Counted from the first letter of the stretch, positions 34,998-43,948 are shown. The stretch: DNA of 64,000 nucleotides from CAVZBW01 sp963778465 (GCA_963778465.1 CAVZUK010000002.1:1054001-1118000), one strand, 5' to 3'. Notes: a model not told the origin generated them from the letters alone. Translations and numbers: made by a program.

Positions 34998-35047
34998 TGA
35001 CCTTCTTGACCATGCTGAGCTGGCGATTGGAGGGGAACGAAGCGTGA
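34997..35047 (+). CDS. Possible 16-codon leaderless leader peptide upstream of the PhoU-like gene
   Basis: GTG 34997 is exactly the predicted transcription start. The frame encodes VTFLTMLSWRLEGNEA and ends in TGA at 35045-35047, overlapping GTG 35044 of the next gene by 4 bases (GTGA). No homology can be claimed for so short a peptide. Position and overlap suggest translational coupling; the next gene also has its own GGAGGGG site. Confidence 0.4.
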   Translation: MTFLTMLSWRLEGNEA

Positions 35048-37008
35048 ACGACGTGACGCAATCGCGCAATTTCGGCACCACCAAGCAAGAGATGGTCGAG
35101 GAGCTCGGCGAGCGATCCCTCCTTCTCCCCGCGCTGCTCAACCGGGCGCTCGAGGCCAACGACCGGGCCAAGTACCTCTTGAGCCTGCTCCAGACCGCGA
35201 GGGCCAGGGCCGACGCCCCCGACGCCTCCTTTCCCTCGCTGCGGGACGAGCGTCTCTCCGCGGGGATCGCCGATCCGGCCTTCGACCGAACCGTGGAGCG
35301 GGCGCGCCGCGTCGGCACTGCGGACCTCTACGACATCCCGGAGGCCGGGCGGATCCGCAAGGAGCTCGTCGACGGGGTCGCGGAGATGCTGGCGCCGCTG
35401 GCGGCGGCGGGTCTGGTCGACGCACCGGAGAGGGCTCGACTCGACGCCCTCTCGGGCGAGTCGGCGGACCTGGGCAACGATCGCATCCCGGGCCACTCCA
35501 TCGACCAGATGACCGCCGCACGGCCCTCGCGAGGCGACTCGATGCACCTGTTGATCATGGACGCCCATCGGGCCTTGAACCGCCTCCAGGCGCAGATCGC
35601 GACGTCCACGGTGGACGGGGCCGCGGTCTACGGGCTGTCCGGCGACGATCCCGACCTGGTCGCCGCCTTCATGGCCGGCGTCCACTCGACCGCCAGGTTG
35701 AAGTTCGAGCACCCGGGCCTGGCCACGACCGCCACCCGGTCCGGTGACCGGCTCCTGATCCAAAACGACCTCGGCACGACCGACGCGCACGTGGTGGTCC
35801 TGTCCGCCGAGGGTCTCACGGCCACCCTCACCTACTCCGACGTCCACATGCGCCGGCTGCGCTTCTTCCAGTCGATGATGGAGCAGTTCGACGTGCGTTG
35901 GACGGGGACCGAGGTGCGTGGGGACGCGGCGGCGCTCGGCGAGCACCATCTGACGACGGGTCGCTTCGTCGCACCGGACCGGCCGTCACTCGAGAGGTTC
36001 CTGCGGCACGTCGGATCGCGGCTGGTCTTCGTGCTCGATTGGAACCGTGCCCGCAAGCGTCTCGAGGCCCTCCTCTCGCGCGACGACGCCATCGCGACAC
36101 TGCGCTGGGCGGCCGAGAACGACCTCGGCCACATGGGCTTCCTCAACCTCGGGGCCGAGCGGCTGGTCTACGACGCCGTGGAGTTGGCCGCCAAGGTCCC
36201 GGCGCGCTACGGCGAGCCGCTCAGCGAGGTCCTCGGGAGCGAGGCCACGCTGGCGGTCATCCGGTTCGCCTTGAGGGCGGCCGCCGAGGGTCTGCTCGCC
36301 GGGAAGTCCCCGCTGCTCATCCGTGACGAGGTGCGCGTCGAGGTCCTGGGTCACGTGCAGGCCTCGCACCGACGGCTGCTCGAGGCCGGGGCGGACCACG
36401 CCAGCCTGATCGTCGAGTCCGCGCGCGGGCTCCGGACCGCCCTCGTGCGTCTCGGCGGAACCGAGCACGACGAGTTCCTCCAACGGGCCACCGCCCGAGC
36501 AGCAGCCTGGGAGCACCGGGCCGACGAGATCCTGGTCGCCCAGCGCCAAGCCGCCCGCCGGGTCGAGGGCGGCGAGGCGCTGGCGCGGGTGCTCGGTTCG
36601 GCCGACGACGCGATCGACGGGTTGGAGGAGGCCGTCTTCCTGCTCAACCTGCTCCCGGACGAGAGCATCCGGGTGGTGGTCCCCATCATCGACGGCGTGG
36701 CCGGGATCACCGCGATGAACGCGCGCGAGCACCTCAAGGCCCTGGAGATCGCGTGCCAGGTCGTCGAGGGCTCGAGCTCGGACGACCTCGAGGACTTTCT
36801 CGTTGCGGTCGACCGGGTGGTCACGCTGGAGCACCAGGCGGACGCCGCGGACCGTGGGGCCCGCGCCAAGCTCGTGACCGAGGCGCCCGAGTTCCGGAGC
36901 CTGTACGTCGCGGACAGCATCCTGCGTTGCATCGAGGATGCCTCCGATGCACTGATGCGCTCGGTGCTCGGGTTGCGCGACCACATCCTCGGGTCCCTGT
37001 CGAGCTGA
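35044..37008 (+). CDS. Large protein with C-terminal PhoU/DUF47-like domain
   Basis: This 654-residue soluble protein is not recognised over its first 430 residues. The C-terminal 200 residues look like a PhoU/DUF47 helical bundle: AAAWEHRADEILVAQRQAARRVEGG, DAIDGLEEAVFLLNLLPDE, and VVTLEHQADAADRGARAKL, with the E-x2-AD metal-type motifs twice. GTG 35044 follows GGAGGGG at about 9 bases; an upstream in-frame extension precedes the predicted transcript start. The next gene, a short PpdK, overlaps by one base, which suggests the two work together. Function is unknown; a regulatory or partner role for PpdK is inference. Confidence 0.7.
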   Translation: MNDVTQSRNFGTTKQEMVEELGERSLLLPALLNRALEANDRAKYLLSLLQTARARADAPDASFPSLRDERLSAGIADPAFDRTVERARRVGTADLYDIPEAGRIRKELVDGVAEMLAPLAAAGLVDAPERARLDALSGESADLGNDRIPGHSIDQMTAARPSRGDSMHLLIMDAHRALNRLQAQIATSTVDGAAVYGLSGDDPDLVAAFMAGVHSTARLKFEHPGLATTATRSGDRLLIQNDLGTTDAHVVVLSAEGLTATLTYSDVHMRRLRFFQSMMEQFDVRWTGTEVRGDAAALGEHHLTTGRFVAPDRPSLERFLRHVGSRLVFVLDWNRARKRLEALLSRDDAIATLRWAAENDLGHMGFLNLGAERLVYDAVELAAKVPARYGEPLSEVLGSEATLAVIRFALRAAAEGLLAGKSPLLIRDEVRVEVLGHVQASHRRLLEAGADHASLIVESARGLRTALVRLGGTEHDEFLQRATARAAAWEHRADEILVAQRQAARRVEGGEALARVLGSADDAIDGLEEAVFLLNLLPDESIRVVVPIIDGVAGITAMNAREHLKALEIACQVVEGSSSDDLEDFLVAVDRVVTLEHQADAADRGARAKLVTEAPEFRSLYVADSILRCIEDASDALMRSVLGLRDHILGSLSS

Positions 37009-38630
37009 TGGACGCCGACCGGGATCGGGTCGCGGACCGGCGGATCGCGTTCCTCTACGACGGGAGCTCGGAAGCGATCTCCCCGTCCGAGGTCGGCTCC
37101 AAGGCGGCCAACCTCATGCGCATGGTGGCGGCCGGCCTGCCCGTGCCTCCGGGTTTCGTCCTCGGCACCGAGATCTGCGCGGACTACCACTCGGGCGACG
37201 GACGGCTCGGTGCCCACGTGGCGGCCCTCGTCGAGGGGGGCGTCCGGCAGCTCGAGGGAGTCACCCACCTCCGTTTCGGCGGCAGCCGACGGCCCCTGCT
37301 CGTCGCGGTCCGGTCGGGCGCCGCCGCATCGATGCCCGGCATGCTCGACACGATCCTCGACGTCGGCCTGTGCGACGGGACGCTCTCGGGTCTCCTGCGA
37401 GCCACGGGCGACCCGGTCTTTGTCTGGGACTCCTACCGGCGGCTCATCCTGTCGTACGCGCTCGTGGTCGAGGGCTGCCGGGGGGGACCGTTCGAGGCCG
37501 TGCTCAACGACCTGCTGCACCGGGAGCGGGCGCCGGTCGTCGGAGAGCTCGATGTCGCGGCGCTCCGCGAGCTGGTTGCTCGCTACCAGCAGGTCTACCG
37601 GGCGCAGGTGGGTCGCCCCTTCCCGCAGGACCCCATGGACCAATTGCTCGGCGCGGTGGAGGCGGTGCTGCGGTCATGGAACGCGCCGCGGGCGGTGGAG
37701 TACCGGCGCCTTCGCGACCTCTCCGGACTGAGAGGCACGGCGGTGACGGTCCAGGCGATGGTCTTCGGCAACACGGGCGGCACTTCGGGCTCCGGGGTCG
37801 GCTTCACGCGTGACCCGACCACCGGGGACAACCGCCTTTACGTCGACTTCCTCCTCGACAGCCAGGGAGAGGACGTCGTGGCGGGTCGTCACGGCGCGGA
37901 GGAGCCGGAGCGTCTGGTGGCTACGGTCCCCGGGCTGGCCCACGAGCTGCAGCGGGTGCGTCGCACGCTCGAGGTCGACTTCGGCGACGTGCAGGACTTC
38001 GAGTTCACGGTGGAGGACGCCAAACTGTGGATCCTGCAGACGCGGGCCGCCAAGCCCGCAGCGTGGGCGGCCCTCCGGATCGCCTGCGACCTCGTCGAGG
38101 AGGGCATCATCGATCAGGCGACGGCCCTCGAACGTCTCTCTGCCTTCGACCTCGACGAGATTCGCCGCGTTCACCTCGACCCCGCCGTGGACGTCCACCC
38201 GGTGGCGCGGGCTACCCCGGCGAGCAGCGGCGTGGCCGTGGGGCGGGTCGCCCTGAGCGTCGAGAGCGCATTGCGGCTCTCGGCTGAAGGGGGGCCGGTG
38301 GTGCTCGTGCGCCAGGAGGCATCCACCGACGACATCGCCGCCCTCGCCTCTTGCCAGGGCCTCGTGACGGCGACCGGTGCGCGGACCGCTCACGCCGCCG
38401 TTGTGGCCCGCCAGCTCGGGGTCACCTGCCTGGTCGACTGCCGCGACCTCGCCATCGACGCCGCGTCCGCCACGTTGGACCTGGCCGGGCGTGGGCTCCG
38501 AGAGGGGGACCTGGTCACCGTCGACGGGTCGGACGGATGCATCTACGAAGGAGCGTTGGACCTGGTGGAAGAGCGACCAACAGAGCTTGTCGCCAGGGTG
38601 CGGGGCTGGCAGGAGGCCACGACCGGGTAA
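37008..38630 (+). CDS. ppdK: Short pyruvate, phosphate dikinase lacking the PEP-binding barrel
   Basis: This 540-residue protein has the N-terminal ATP-grasp domain of PPDK (VGSKAANLMRMVAAGLPVPPGFVLGTE, VRSGAAASMPGMLDTILDVG, GTSGSGVGFTRDPTTG, LWILQTRAAK). The central swivelling domain has the phosphorylatable His in TGARTAHAAVVARQLG. The C-terminal TIM barrel of about 340 residues that binds PEP/pyruvate is missing, compared with the usual ~880 residues. M. tuberculosis PpdK is also short, so this is a known actinobacterial form rather than a fresh truncation. It could form a phospho-His but needs a partner for pyruvate chemistry. ATG 37008 overlaps the upstream stop by one base. Confidence 0.88.
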   Translation: MDADRDRVADRRIAFLYDGSSEAISPSEVGSKAANLMRMVAAGLPVPPGFVLGTEICADYHSGDGRLGAHVAALVEGGVRQLEGVTHLRFGGSRRPLLVAVRSGAAASMPGMLDTILDVGLCDGTLSGLLRATGDPVFVWDSYRRLILSYALVVEGCRGGPFEAVLNDLLHRERAPVVGELDVAALRELVARYQQVYRAQVGRPFPQDPMDQLLGAVEAVLRSWNAPRAVEYRRLRDLSGLRGTAVTVQAMVFGNTGGTSGSGVGFTRDPTTGDNRLYVDFLLDSQGEDVVAGRHGAEEPERLVATVPGLAHELQRVRRTLEVDFGDVQDFEFTVEDAKLWILQTRAAKPAAWAALRIACDLVEEGIIDQATALERLSAFDLDEIRRVHLDPAVDVHPVARATPASSGVAVGRVALSVESALRLSAEGGPVVLVRQEASTDDIAALASCQGLVTATGARTAHAAVVARQLGVTCLVDCRDLAIDAASATLDLAGRGLREGDLVTVDGSDGCIYEGALDLVEERPTELVARVRGWQEATTG

Positions 38631-38653
38631 GAGAACCGTGCCCCTCCCCACCC

Positions 38654-38703
38654 TCGACCTCGGTCCCTGGCACGAGCCGCCCCCGGCGCCCATGATGTGT
38701 GCC
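38654..38703 (+). promoter_or_regulatory. DosR-like box and promoter of the WS/DGAT gene
   Basis: The box TCGACCTCGGTCCC (38654-38667) has an intact right half but two changes on the left. The -10 is CATGAT (38691-38696), and the predicted start is 38703, 36 bases after the box. Confidence 0.52.
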
Positions 38704-38723
38704 CCGGGGAGGGGAGGTCAACC

Positions 38724-38762
38724 ATGGTAAAGCCGGCCCAGGACGGGTCCGGGCCACGATGA
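38724..38762 (+). CDS. Possible 12-codon leader peptide upstream of the WS/DGAT gene
   Basis: ATG 38724 has a strong Shine-Dalgarno site (GGGGAGG, about 6 bases upstream). The frame encodes MVKPAQDGSGPR and ends in TGA 38760-38762, overlapping ATG 38759 by 4 bases (ATGA). This repeats the arrangement before the PhoU-like gene and suggests coupled translation of the acyltransferase. Confidence 0.42.
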   Translation: MVKPAQDGSGPR

Positions 38763-40192
38763 GCGGCTCCCGCGCCGTCGTTGCCCCGAACGAGGTGCTC
38801 GGGACGATGAACGACGCCGACTCCTTGCTCTGGAGGATCGGCACCGACCCCGTGCTCCGTCCCTCGATCGTGGCCGTGGTGGTGCTCGATCGTGCGCCGC
38901 ACTGGGACGTGCTCCAGGCCCGCATGCAGGAGCTGGTCGAGCTCCAACCGCGGCTGCAGTCCCGCGTGGAGTCCCTGCCGCTCGGGCTTTGGCGTCCCCG
39001 GTGGGTTCAGGACAGCGCCTTCGACCTCGCCGATCACGTACGCCGCATGCGGGCCCCGGAGAAGGCGTCCCTCCGCGCCGTGCTCGACCTGGCGCAGGTG
39101 ATGGTGGCCGGCGCCTTCGACCCGGACGTCCCGCTGTGGGAGGCGACCTTGGTGGAGGATTTGGAGGACGGGACCGCCGCACTCGTCATCAAGTTCCACC
39201 ATGCCCTCACCGACGGGCTCGGTGGCCTGACTCTCTTTGCGCACCTCCTGTCGGAGAGTCGCGAGCCGCCGGCACCTCGCGGGCCTTCCAGGGGCCGGGA
39301 CCCGGGTGCAGCCGCGGCGCGTCCACTCGGGGCCCGTTTGTCCGAGCGGCTCGTCACATCCCTACCGAGGTTGGGCTCCTCCTTGACCGGGAACGGAGGC
39401 CTTCCCGGCCTGGTGGCCGGGGCGGCGCAGCGTGCCTCCAACCTCGTCGCCGAAGCACCCGGCCTCGCCGCCTCTGCGGCGCGGCTCCTCGCGCCGGCTG
39501 GTAAGCCACTCTCCCCGGTGATGTCGGCACGGGGGGGCCGACGCCACCTGGAAGTGATCGACCTGCCGCAGGGGGCTCTTGGAGCCGCCGCCAGGGCTGC
39601 CGGGGGGACCCTCAACGACTTGTTTGTCGCCGCCTCCGTGGCCGGGGTCCGCCGCTATCACGAGCTGCACGGCGCCACGCTCGAGCGGGTCCGGATCCTG
39701 ATGCCGGTGAGCGTCCGGCGAGCCGGCGATCCCGACGCCAGCAACCGCTTCGTCCCGGTCCGCTTCGTGCTGCCGGTTTCTGCGGACCCACGTGAATGCG
39801 TGCATGCCGTCCGCACGCTCACCCAGGCCATGAAGAACACGCCCGCCCTGGCCGTCAGCGACATGCTCGCAGCGGGCCTGGATCTTCTGCCACCCTCGCT
39901 CGCCCGCAGCCTCTGGGGCTCCATGCTCCGGGGGGACGATTTCTGCGCGACGAACATGCCGGGGCCCGACACAGAGAGCTACCTCGCCGGCGCGAAGCTC
40001 GAGCGCATCTATGCCTTTGCCCCGCCGTCGGGGGCGGCCTTCAACGTCTCGCTCCTCACGATGGCCGGGGGGGACTGCGTTGGCCTCACGATCGACAAGA
40101 TGGCCGTGCCCGACGGCCCGGAGCTGGCGTCGTGCCTCAGGGAAGGGCTCGAAGAGATGATGGCCGCAGCAGGTGGTGCTTCGGAGGCCTAG
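38759..40192 (+). CDS. Wax ester synthase/diacylglycerol acyltransferase (Tgs-like)
   Basis: This 477-residue enzyme makes triacylglycerol or wax esters from acyl-CoA. The active-site motif HHALTDG (in FHHALTDGLGGLTLF) is intact, and the C-terminal half has NDLFVAASVAGVRRYHELHG, the PVSVR segment and CATNMPGPD, all normal for the family. In M. tuberculosis the main storage-lipid enzyme, Tgs1, belongs to the DosR regulon. The start is ATG 38759 (overlap with the leader frame) or ATG 38807 (MNDADSLLWRIG), which has GAGGTG upstream and fits the family start better. It converges with the LolD-type ATPase, overlapping by 4 bases. Confidence 0.9.
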   Translation: MSGSRAVVAPNEVLGTMNDADSLLWRIGTDPVLRPSIVAVVVLDRAPHWDVLQARMQELVELQPRLQSRVESLPLGLWRPRWVQDSAFDLADHVRRMRAPEKASLRAVLDLAQVMVAGAFDPDVPLWEATLVEDLEDGTAALVIKFHHALTDGLGGLTLFAHLLSESREPPAPRGPSRGRDPGAAAARPLGARLSERLVTSLPRLGSSLTGNGGLPGLVAGAAQRASNLVAEAPGLAASAARLLAPAGKPLSPVMSARGGRRHLEVIDLPQGALGAAARAAGGTLNDLFVAASVAGVRRYHELHGATLERVRILMPVSVRRAGDPDASNRFVPVRFVLPVSADPRECVHAVRTLTQAMKNTPALAVSDMLAAGLDLLPPSLARSLWGSMLRGDDFCATNMPGPDTESYLAGAKLERIYAFAPPSGAAFNVSLLTMAGGDCVGLTIDKMAVPDGPELASCLREGLEEMMAAAGGASEA

Positions 40193-40932
40193 AGGATGTG
40201 GGCTCTCGAGAGGTGCTCGCTCGGTCCGTCGGGCGAGACGGAACCCGCGACCACCCGTCCGTCGTCGACGACCTTTCCGTCCTGCATCACGACGATCCGG
40301 TCGGCGGTGGCGGCCACCTCGTGGTCGTGCGTCACCATGAGGATGGTGACGCCCTCCGCTCGGACGTTCCGGAAGAGCTCGAGGACGCGGGTCGTCGAAG
40401 CCGAGTCGAGGCTTCCCGTCGGCTCGTCCGCCAGCAGCAGACGTGGCGAGTTGGCGAGGGCTCGGGCGATGGCCACCCGTTGACGCTCGCCACCCGACAG
40501 CTCGGTCGGCCGGCGGTGCTCCCTGCCGGCCAGGTCGACCTCGGCGAGCAGCTCGCGCGCCCGGGCGCGCCGCTGGCGCTCGGACGGGCGCGTTCCGAAC
40601 ATCGGCAGCTCGACGTTCGTGAGGACCGGGAGCTGGGGCAGCAGATTGTGGAGCTGGAAGACCAATCCCACCTCGTATCGCCGATACCGCGTCAGGTTGC
40701 GCAACGTGGCCAGGTCCTCGCCAAACACCAAGACCTGGCCGGCGGTCGGCTCGTCGATGGCCGCCAGCATGTGCAGCAGGGTGGACTTCCCGCAGCCGGA
40801 GGGCCCGGTGATCGCCACCAGCTCACCGGACCGCACCGAAAGGTCCACGCCCGAGAGCGCCTTCACGTTCCCGGGATAGAGGCGGGTGACGCCCCGCACC
40901 TCGACGGCGAGCGGGGCAAAACCGTCACTCAT
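40189..40932 (-). CDS. MacB/LolD-type ABC transporter ATP-binding protein
   Basis: This 247-residue ATPase has Walker A GPSGCGKST, Q-loop GLVFQLHNLLPQL, signature LSGGERQR, Walker B LLLADEPTGSLD and switch His MVTHDHEVA. These fit the MacB/LolD/FtsE group, which powers periplasm-facing mechanotransmission or lipoprotein and peptide release rather than classical uptake. It overlaps the FtsX-like permease gene by 8 bases and is second in that operon. Confidence 0.92.
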   Translation of the reverse strand: MSDGFAPLAVEVRGVTRLYPGNVKALSGVDLSVRSGELVAITGPSGCGKSTLLHMLAAIDEPTAGQVLVFGEDLATLRNLTRYRRYEVGLVFQLHNLLPQLPVLTNVELPMFGTRPSERQRRARARELLAEVDLAGREHRRPTELSGGERQRVAIARALANSPRLLLADEPTGSLDSASTTRVLELFRNVRAEGVTILMVTHDHEVAATADRIVVMQDGKVVDDGRVVAGSVSPDGPSEHLSRAHIL

Positions 40933-42043
40933 GGCTGAGCGCCTTGAGCGGGGAGAGGAAGGCGGCGCGCGCCGTCGGATAGAGGGCCCCGATCAGGGTC
41001 ATCCCGAGCGCCGTGTACAGCGCCCGGCCGAAGGCGCCGGGGGTGAAGTTGGGATGGAGCAGTCCCTGAAGCGCGGGGAGGTGGGTCAGGGCGGCAGCGA
41101 CGATGAACGAGAGGGCTACACCGATTCCCGCCCCGACGAGGGCCAGGGCAAAGCTCTCGCCGAGCAGGAGCGAGACGGTACGCCGGCGGGTCCAGCCCAC
41201 GGCTCGCAGGAGGCCGAATTCCCGGGTGCGCTCGAAGACCGTGAGGAGCATGGTGTTCCCCACGATGATGGCACCGATCAGGATGGCGAGCGCCGTGGTG
41301 CCCGTCACCGCCGCCTGCAGGAACACCAGGGTGCGGTCGGCCCGGCCGAACTGTGACGCCGTCCGGATGGTGGTGAGCTCGGGCAGCGAGTAATCGATCC
41401 GGCGGATGACCGCCGAGACCGAAGCGCCGGGTTGGACCTTCACGAAGACGAGGGTGACGATGCCGGGCACCCGGTTGTAGCCCTGGATGGCGGGGAGGGG
41501 GAACATGGCACCGGCGTCGCCGAAGGTGTTCCCGGTGGAGTAGATGCCGGTGACCGTGTTCGAGGTGCCGTTCGCCTTGAACTGGTCGCCGACGCGTAGC
41601 CCGAGGTTGCTGGCCGCCCGCCAACCCAGCATCACCTCGTGGGCGGCTGTGGCGGAGTACGGCTGACCGCCGACCACCCGCACGCCGAAGTCGGCCAGCT
41701 CGCCGGGGTCGATGCCGATCTCGACGAAGACGGGGTTCTCCCCGTTGATGTGCTGGATCTCCACCAGGACGCCGACGGCGCTCTGCACTCCCGGGGTGGC
41801 CTTGATCCGGGCCAGCTCCCGGTCGTCGATGGTGCTCGAGAGGGTGTCCGAGGCCCCCTTCTGCGCCACCGTGAAATCGGCCTTGCCGATCGAGATGATC
41901 CCCGAGGCCGACTGCTCGAGGCCACTGCTCGTGACGGCCAGGGTGACCACGATCATGACCGCGGCCGCCACGGCGAGCGCCAGGCCCAGCGACCGGGCCT
42001 TCTTCGCCCACATGTTGCGCCCGATCAGCGCGACAAAGGCCAT
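40925..42043 (-). CDS. FtsX/MacB-like permease
   Basis: This 372-residue membrane protein has one N-terminal helix (LGLALAVAAAVMIVVTLAV), a large extracellular domain of about 200 residues, and three C-terminal helices (TALAILIGAIIVGNTMLLTVF, LALVGAGIGVALSFIVAAAL, ALYTALGMTLIGALYP) with the conserved REFGLLRAVGWTRRR loop. This is the FtsX/MacB layout. ATG 42043 coincides with the predicted transcription start. It works with the ATPase encoded downstream; the cargo is unknown. Confidence 0.9.
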   Translation of the reverse strand: MAFVALIGRNMWAKKARSLGLALAVAAAVMIVVTLAVTSSGLEQSASGIISIGKADFTVAQKGASDTLSSTIDDRELARIKATPGVQSAVGVLVEIQHINGENPVFVEIGIDPGELADFGVRVVGGQPYSATAAHEVMLGWRAASNLGLRVGDQFKANGTSNTVTGIYSTGNTFGDAGAMFPLPAIQGYNRVPGIVTLVFVKVQPGASVSAVIRRIDYSLPELTTIRTASQFGRADRTLVFLQAAVTGTTALAILIGAIIVGNTMLLTVFERTREFGLLRAVGWTRRRTVSLLLGESFALALVGAGIGVALSFIVAAALTHLPALQGLLHPNFTPGAFGRALYTALGMTLIGALYPTARAAFLSPLKALSHE

Positions 42044-42092
42044 CAGCAGATCATTCTTGGCCCGGGCCGGGAGGGTAAGGGACCATCGTCCC
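42043..42092 (-). promoter_or_regulatory. DosR-like box and leaderless promoter of the FtsX-type operon
   Basis: Toward the gene the box is GGGACGATGGTCCC (42092-42079), with both half-sites perfect. The -10 is AATGAT (42055-42050). The predicted start is the A of ATG 42043, 36 bases after the box. Confidence 0.68.
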
Positions 42093-42127
42093 TTCGGCCG
42101 CTCAGCCGTCCTCCGTGTCCCGTCTCG

Positions 42128-42178
42128 GGGACCTTGGTCCCTTCCAGCCCGGTCGGTGGCGTGCCGATAATGAACAGA
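42128..42178 (+). promoter_or_regulatory. DosR-like box and leaderless promoter of pgk
   Basis: The box is GGGACCTTGGTCCC (42128-42141), the closest in the window to a perfect palindrome. The -10 is GATAAT (42166-42171). The predicted start is the A of ATG 42178, 37 bases after the box. Confidence 0.72.
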
Positions 42179-43368
42179 TGTTCGACGACATACCCACCGT
42201 AGAGGACCTCCCCCGTGTGGAGGGCGCCCGGGTGCTGGTTCGGGCCGATCTCAACGTCCCCCTGCACCGGTCCCTCGACGGCCCGATGGTCATTGCCGAC
42301 GACTTCCGGTTGAGGGCGGTCCTCCCGACCCTGGAGTGGCTCGTCAACCACGGAGCCCGGGTCACCGTGGCGAGCCACCTCGGGCGGCCCAAGGGCCATC
42401 CCGACCCTGATCTGTCGATGGATCCGGTGCGGGTCCGGCTCCAGGAGATGGTCCCCGGGGTCGAGCTCCTGGAGAACCTGCGCTTCGATCGCGGCGAGGA
42501 GGCCAACGATCCGGACTTCGGGCTCGCGCTGATGCGTGGACAGAGCCTCTATGTCAACGACGCGTTTGGCGTCTGCCACCGGGCACACGCTTCGGTCATG
42601 TTTCCGCCCACCGTGGCGCCGAGTGCCGCGGGAAGGCTCCTGCGTCACGAGCTCGACGTGCTGGGCGGCGTCATCGACAACCCCGCCCGGCCGTTCACTC
42701 TCGTCGTCGGCGGCGCCAAGGTGTCCGACAAGCTGGGAACCATCCGCGCGCTGGCGGAGAAGGCCGACGGGATCCTGGTGGGGGGAGCCATGGCCTTCAC
42801 CTTCCTCGCCGCCCTGGGGAGGGGCGTCGGCAGCTCACCGGTCGACGCCTCGGAGATCGACGCCTGCCGGAGCCTTCTCGAGGCGGGATACCACATCGAC
42901 CTTCCGAGCGACCTCGTCGCCGGCCCGGTTGCCGATTCTTTCGGGCGTCGTGAGCCGCCGGGCAGCGCCGCCCGTCACTTTGGGGGAGAGATCCCCAGCG
43001 GCTGGCAGGGCTTCGACATCGGGCCCGAGACGGCAGGTCGCTTCGGGCGAGCGATCGAGGGGTCGGCGACCGTCTTGTGGAACGGGCCAATGGGGGTGGC
43101 CGAGGACCCGCGCTTCCAGGCGGGCACCTACGAGATCGCCGGGGCGGTGGCGCGCTGCGGTGGCTTCACCGTGGTGGGCGGCGGCGACACCGTCTCGGCG
43201 GTCCGCTCGCTCGGCATGTCCGATCGGGTGGACCACCTCTCCTCGGGGGGAGGCGCCATGTTGCGCCTCATCGAGCGTGGCGACTTGCCCGGGCTAGCCG
43301 CACTGCGCGCCTCCAAGGACCGATGGACCGCCCCGGGCGGGATCCTCGAACGCCACCCGGTTCGCTAG
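42178..43368 (+). CDS. pgk: Phosphoglycerate kinase
   Basis: This 396-residue glycolytic enzyme makes ATP from 1,3-bisphosphoglycerate. RVLVRADLNVPL opens it. VASHLGRPKG and ENLRFDRGEEANDPDF bind the phosphoglycerate, NDAFGVCHRAHAS is conserved, GGAKVSDKLGTI binds nucleotide, and WNGPMGVAEDPRF and VGGGDTVSAV close the C-domain. Length is normal. It lies apart from gap (4 kb away, other strand), not in the usual gap-pgk-tpi operon, and each has its own box, which points to a hypoxia-specific isozyme pair. Confidence 0.95.
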   Translation: MFDDIPTVEDLPRVEGARVLVRADLNVPLHRSLDGPMVIADDFRLRAVLPTLEWLVNHGARVTVASHLGRPKGHPDPDLSMDPVRVRLQEMVPGVELLENLRFDRGEEANDPDFGLALMRGQSLYVNDAFGVCHRAHASVMFPPTVAPSAAGRLLRHELDVLGGVIDNPARPFTLVVGGAKVSDKLGTIRALAEKADGILVGGAMAFTFLAALGRGVGSSPVDASEIDACRSLLEAGYHIDLPSDLVAGPVADSFGRREPPGSAARHFGGEIPSGWQGFDIGPETAGRFGRAIEGSATVLWNGPMGVAEDPRFQAGTYEIAGAVARCGGFTVVGGGDTVSAVRSLGMSDRVDHLSSGGGAMLRLIERGDLPGLAALRASKDRWTAPGGILERHPVR

Positions 43369-43414
43369 CGTAAGCGTGCCGGGGCGCCCGAGCGGACGGA
43401 GAGCGAGGACCTGA

Positions 43415-43933
43415 ATGGAGGAGCGGTCCGTCTTCGTCACCTCCGACGGCGACGAGATCGCCGTTCGGCCGATCACCCCCGACGACGCGCCGGCGCTGGT
43501 CGACTTCCACGAGCATCTGTCAGCGGAGACCGTCTACCTGCGCTTCTTCTCTTCGCACACCCACCTCAGACCGGCCGAGGTCGAGCGCTTCACCCACGTG
43601 GACGGCCACAACCGCTTTGCCGTCGTGGCCGAGCACGAGGGCAGCATGGTCGCCGTGGCGCGTTACGACCGACTCGCCGACCCGGCCACCGCGGAGGTCG
43701 CCTTCGTGGTCGCCGACGCGTGGCAGCACCACGGGATCGGAAGCTTCTTGCTGCGCGTGCTGGCCGGGTCGGCCGGTGCCAACGGCATCGACGAGCTCGT
43801 GGCCGAAGTGCTCATGGGCAACCGGACCATGCTGCAGGTGTTCTCCGAGTGCGGACTGCCGATGCGCCATCACGAGTCCGACGGAACCGTGGAGGTACGC
43901 CTCTCGCTCGTGCCGGTCGGCGACGGCGAGTGA
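43415..43933 (+). CDS. GNAT-family acetyltransferase
   Basis: This 172-residue protein has the GNAT fold: VRPITPDDAPALVDFHEHLSAETVYLRFF at the start, then AEVAFVVADAWQHHGIGSFLLRVLAG, in which QHHGIG is the acetyl-CoA pyrophosphate loop. The opening resembles the acetyltransferase domain of lysine acetyltransferases (Pat type) that control acetyl-CoA synthetase in actinobacteria. No cNMP domain is attached. It follows pgk by 46 bases and is probably co-transcribed. Confidence 0.85.
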   Translation: MEERSVFVTSDGDEIAVRPITPDDAPALVDFHEHLSAETVYLRFFSSHTHLRPAEVERFTHVDGHNRFAVVAEHEGSMVAVARYDRLADPATAEVAFVVADAWQHHGIGSFLLRVLAGSAGANGIDELVAEVLMGNRTMLQVFSECGLPMRHHESDGTVEVRLSLVPVGDGE

Positions 43934-43948
43934 AGCGGAGCGGAGCGG

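Noticed and set aside
37008..38630. Freshly truncated PPDK pseudogene
   Set aside because: The stop follows a natural end after the swivelling domain, the frame is clean, and short PpdK proteins are known in actinobacteria such as M. tuberculosis.
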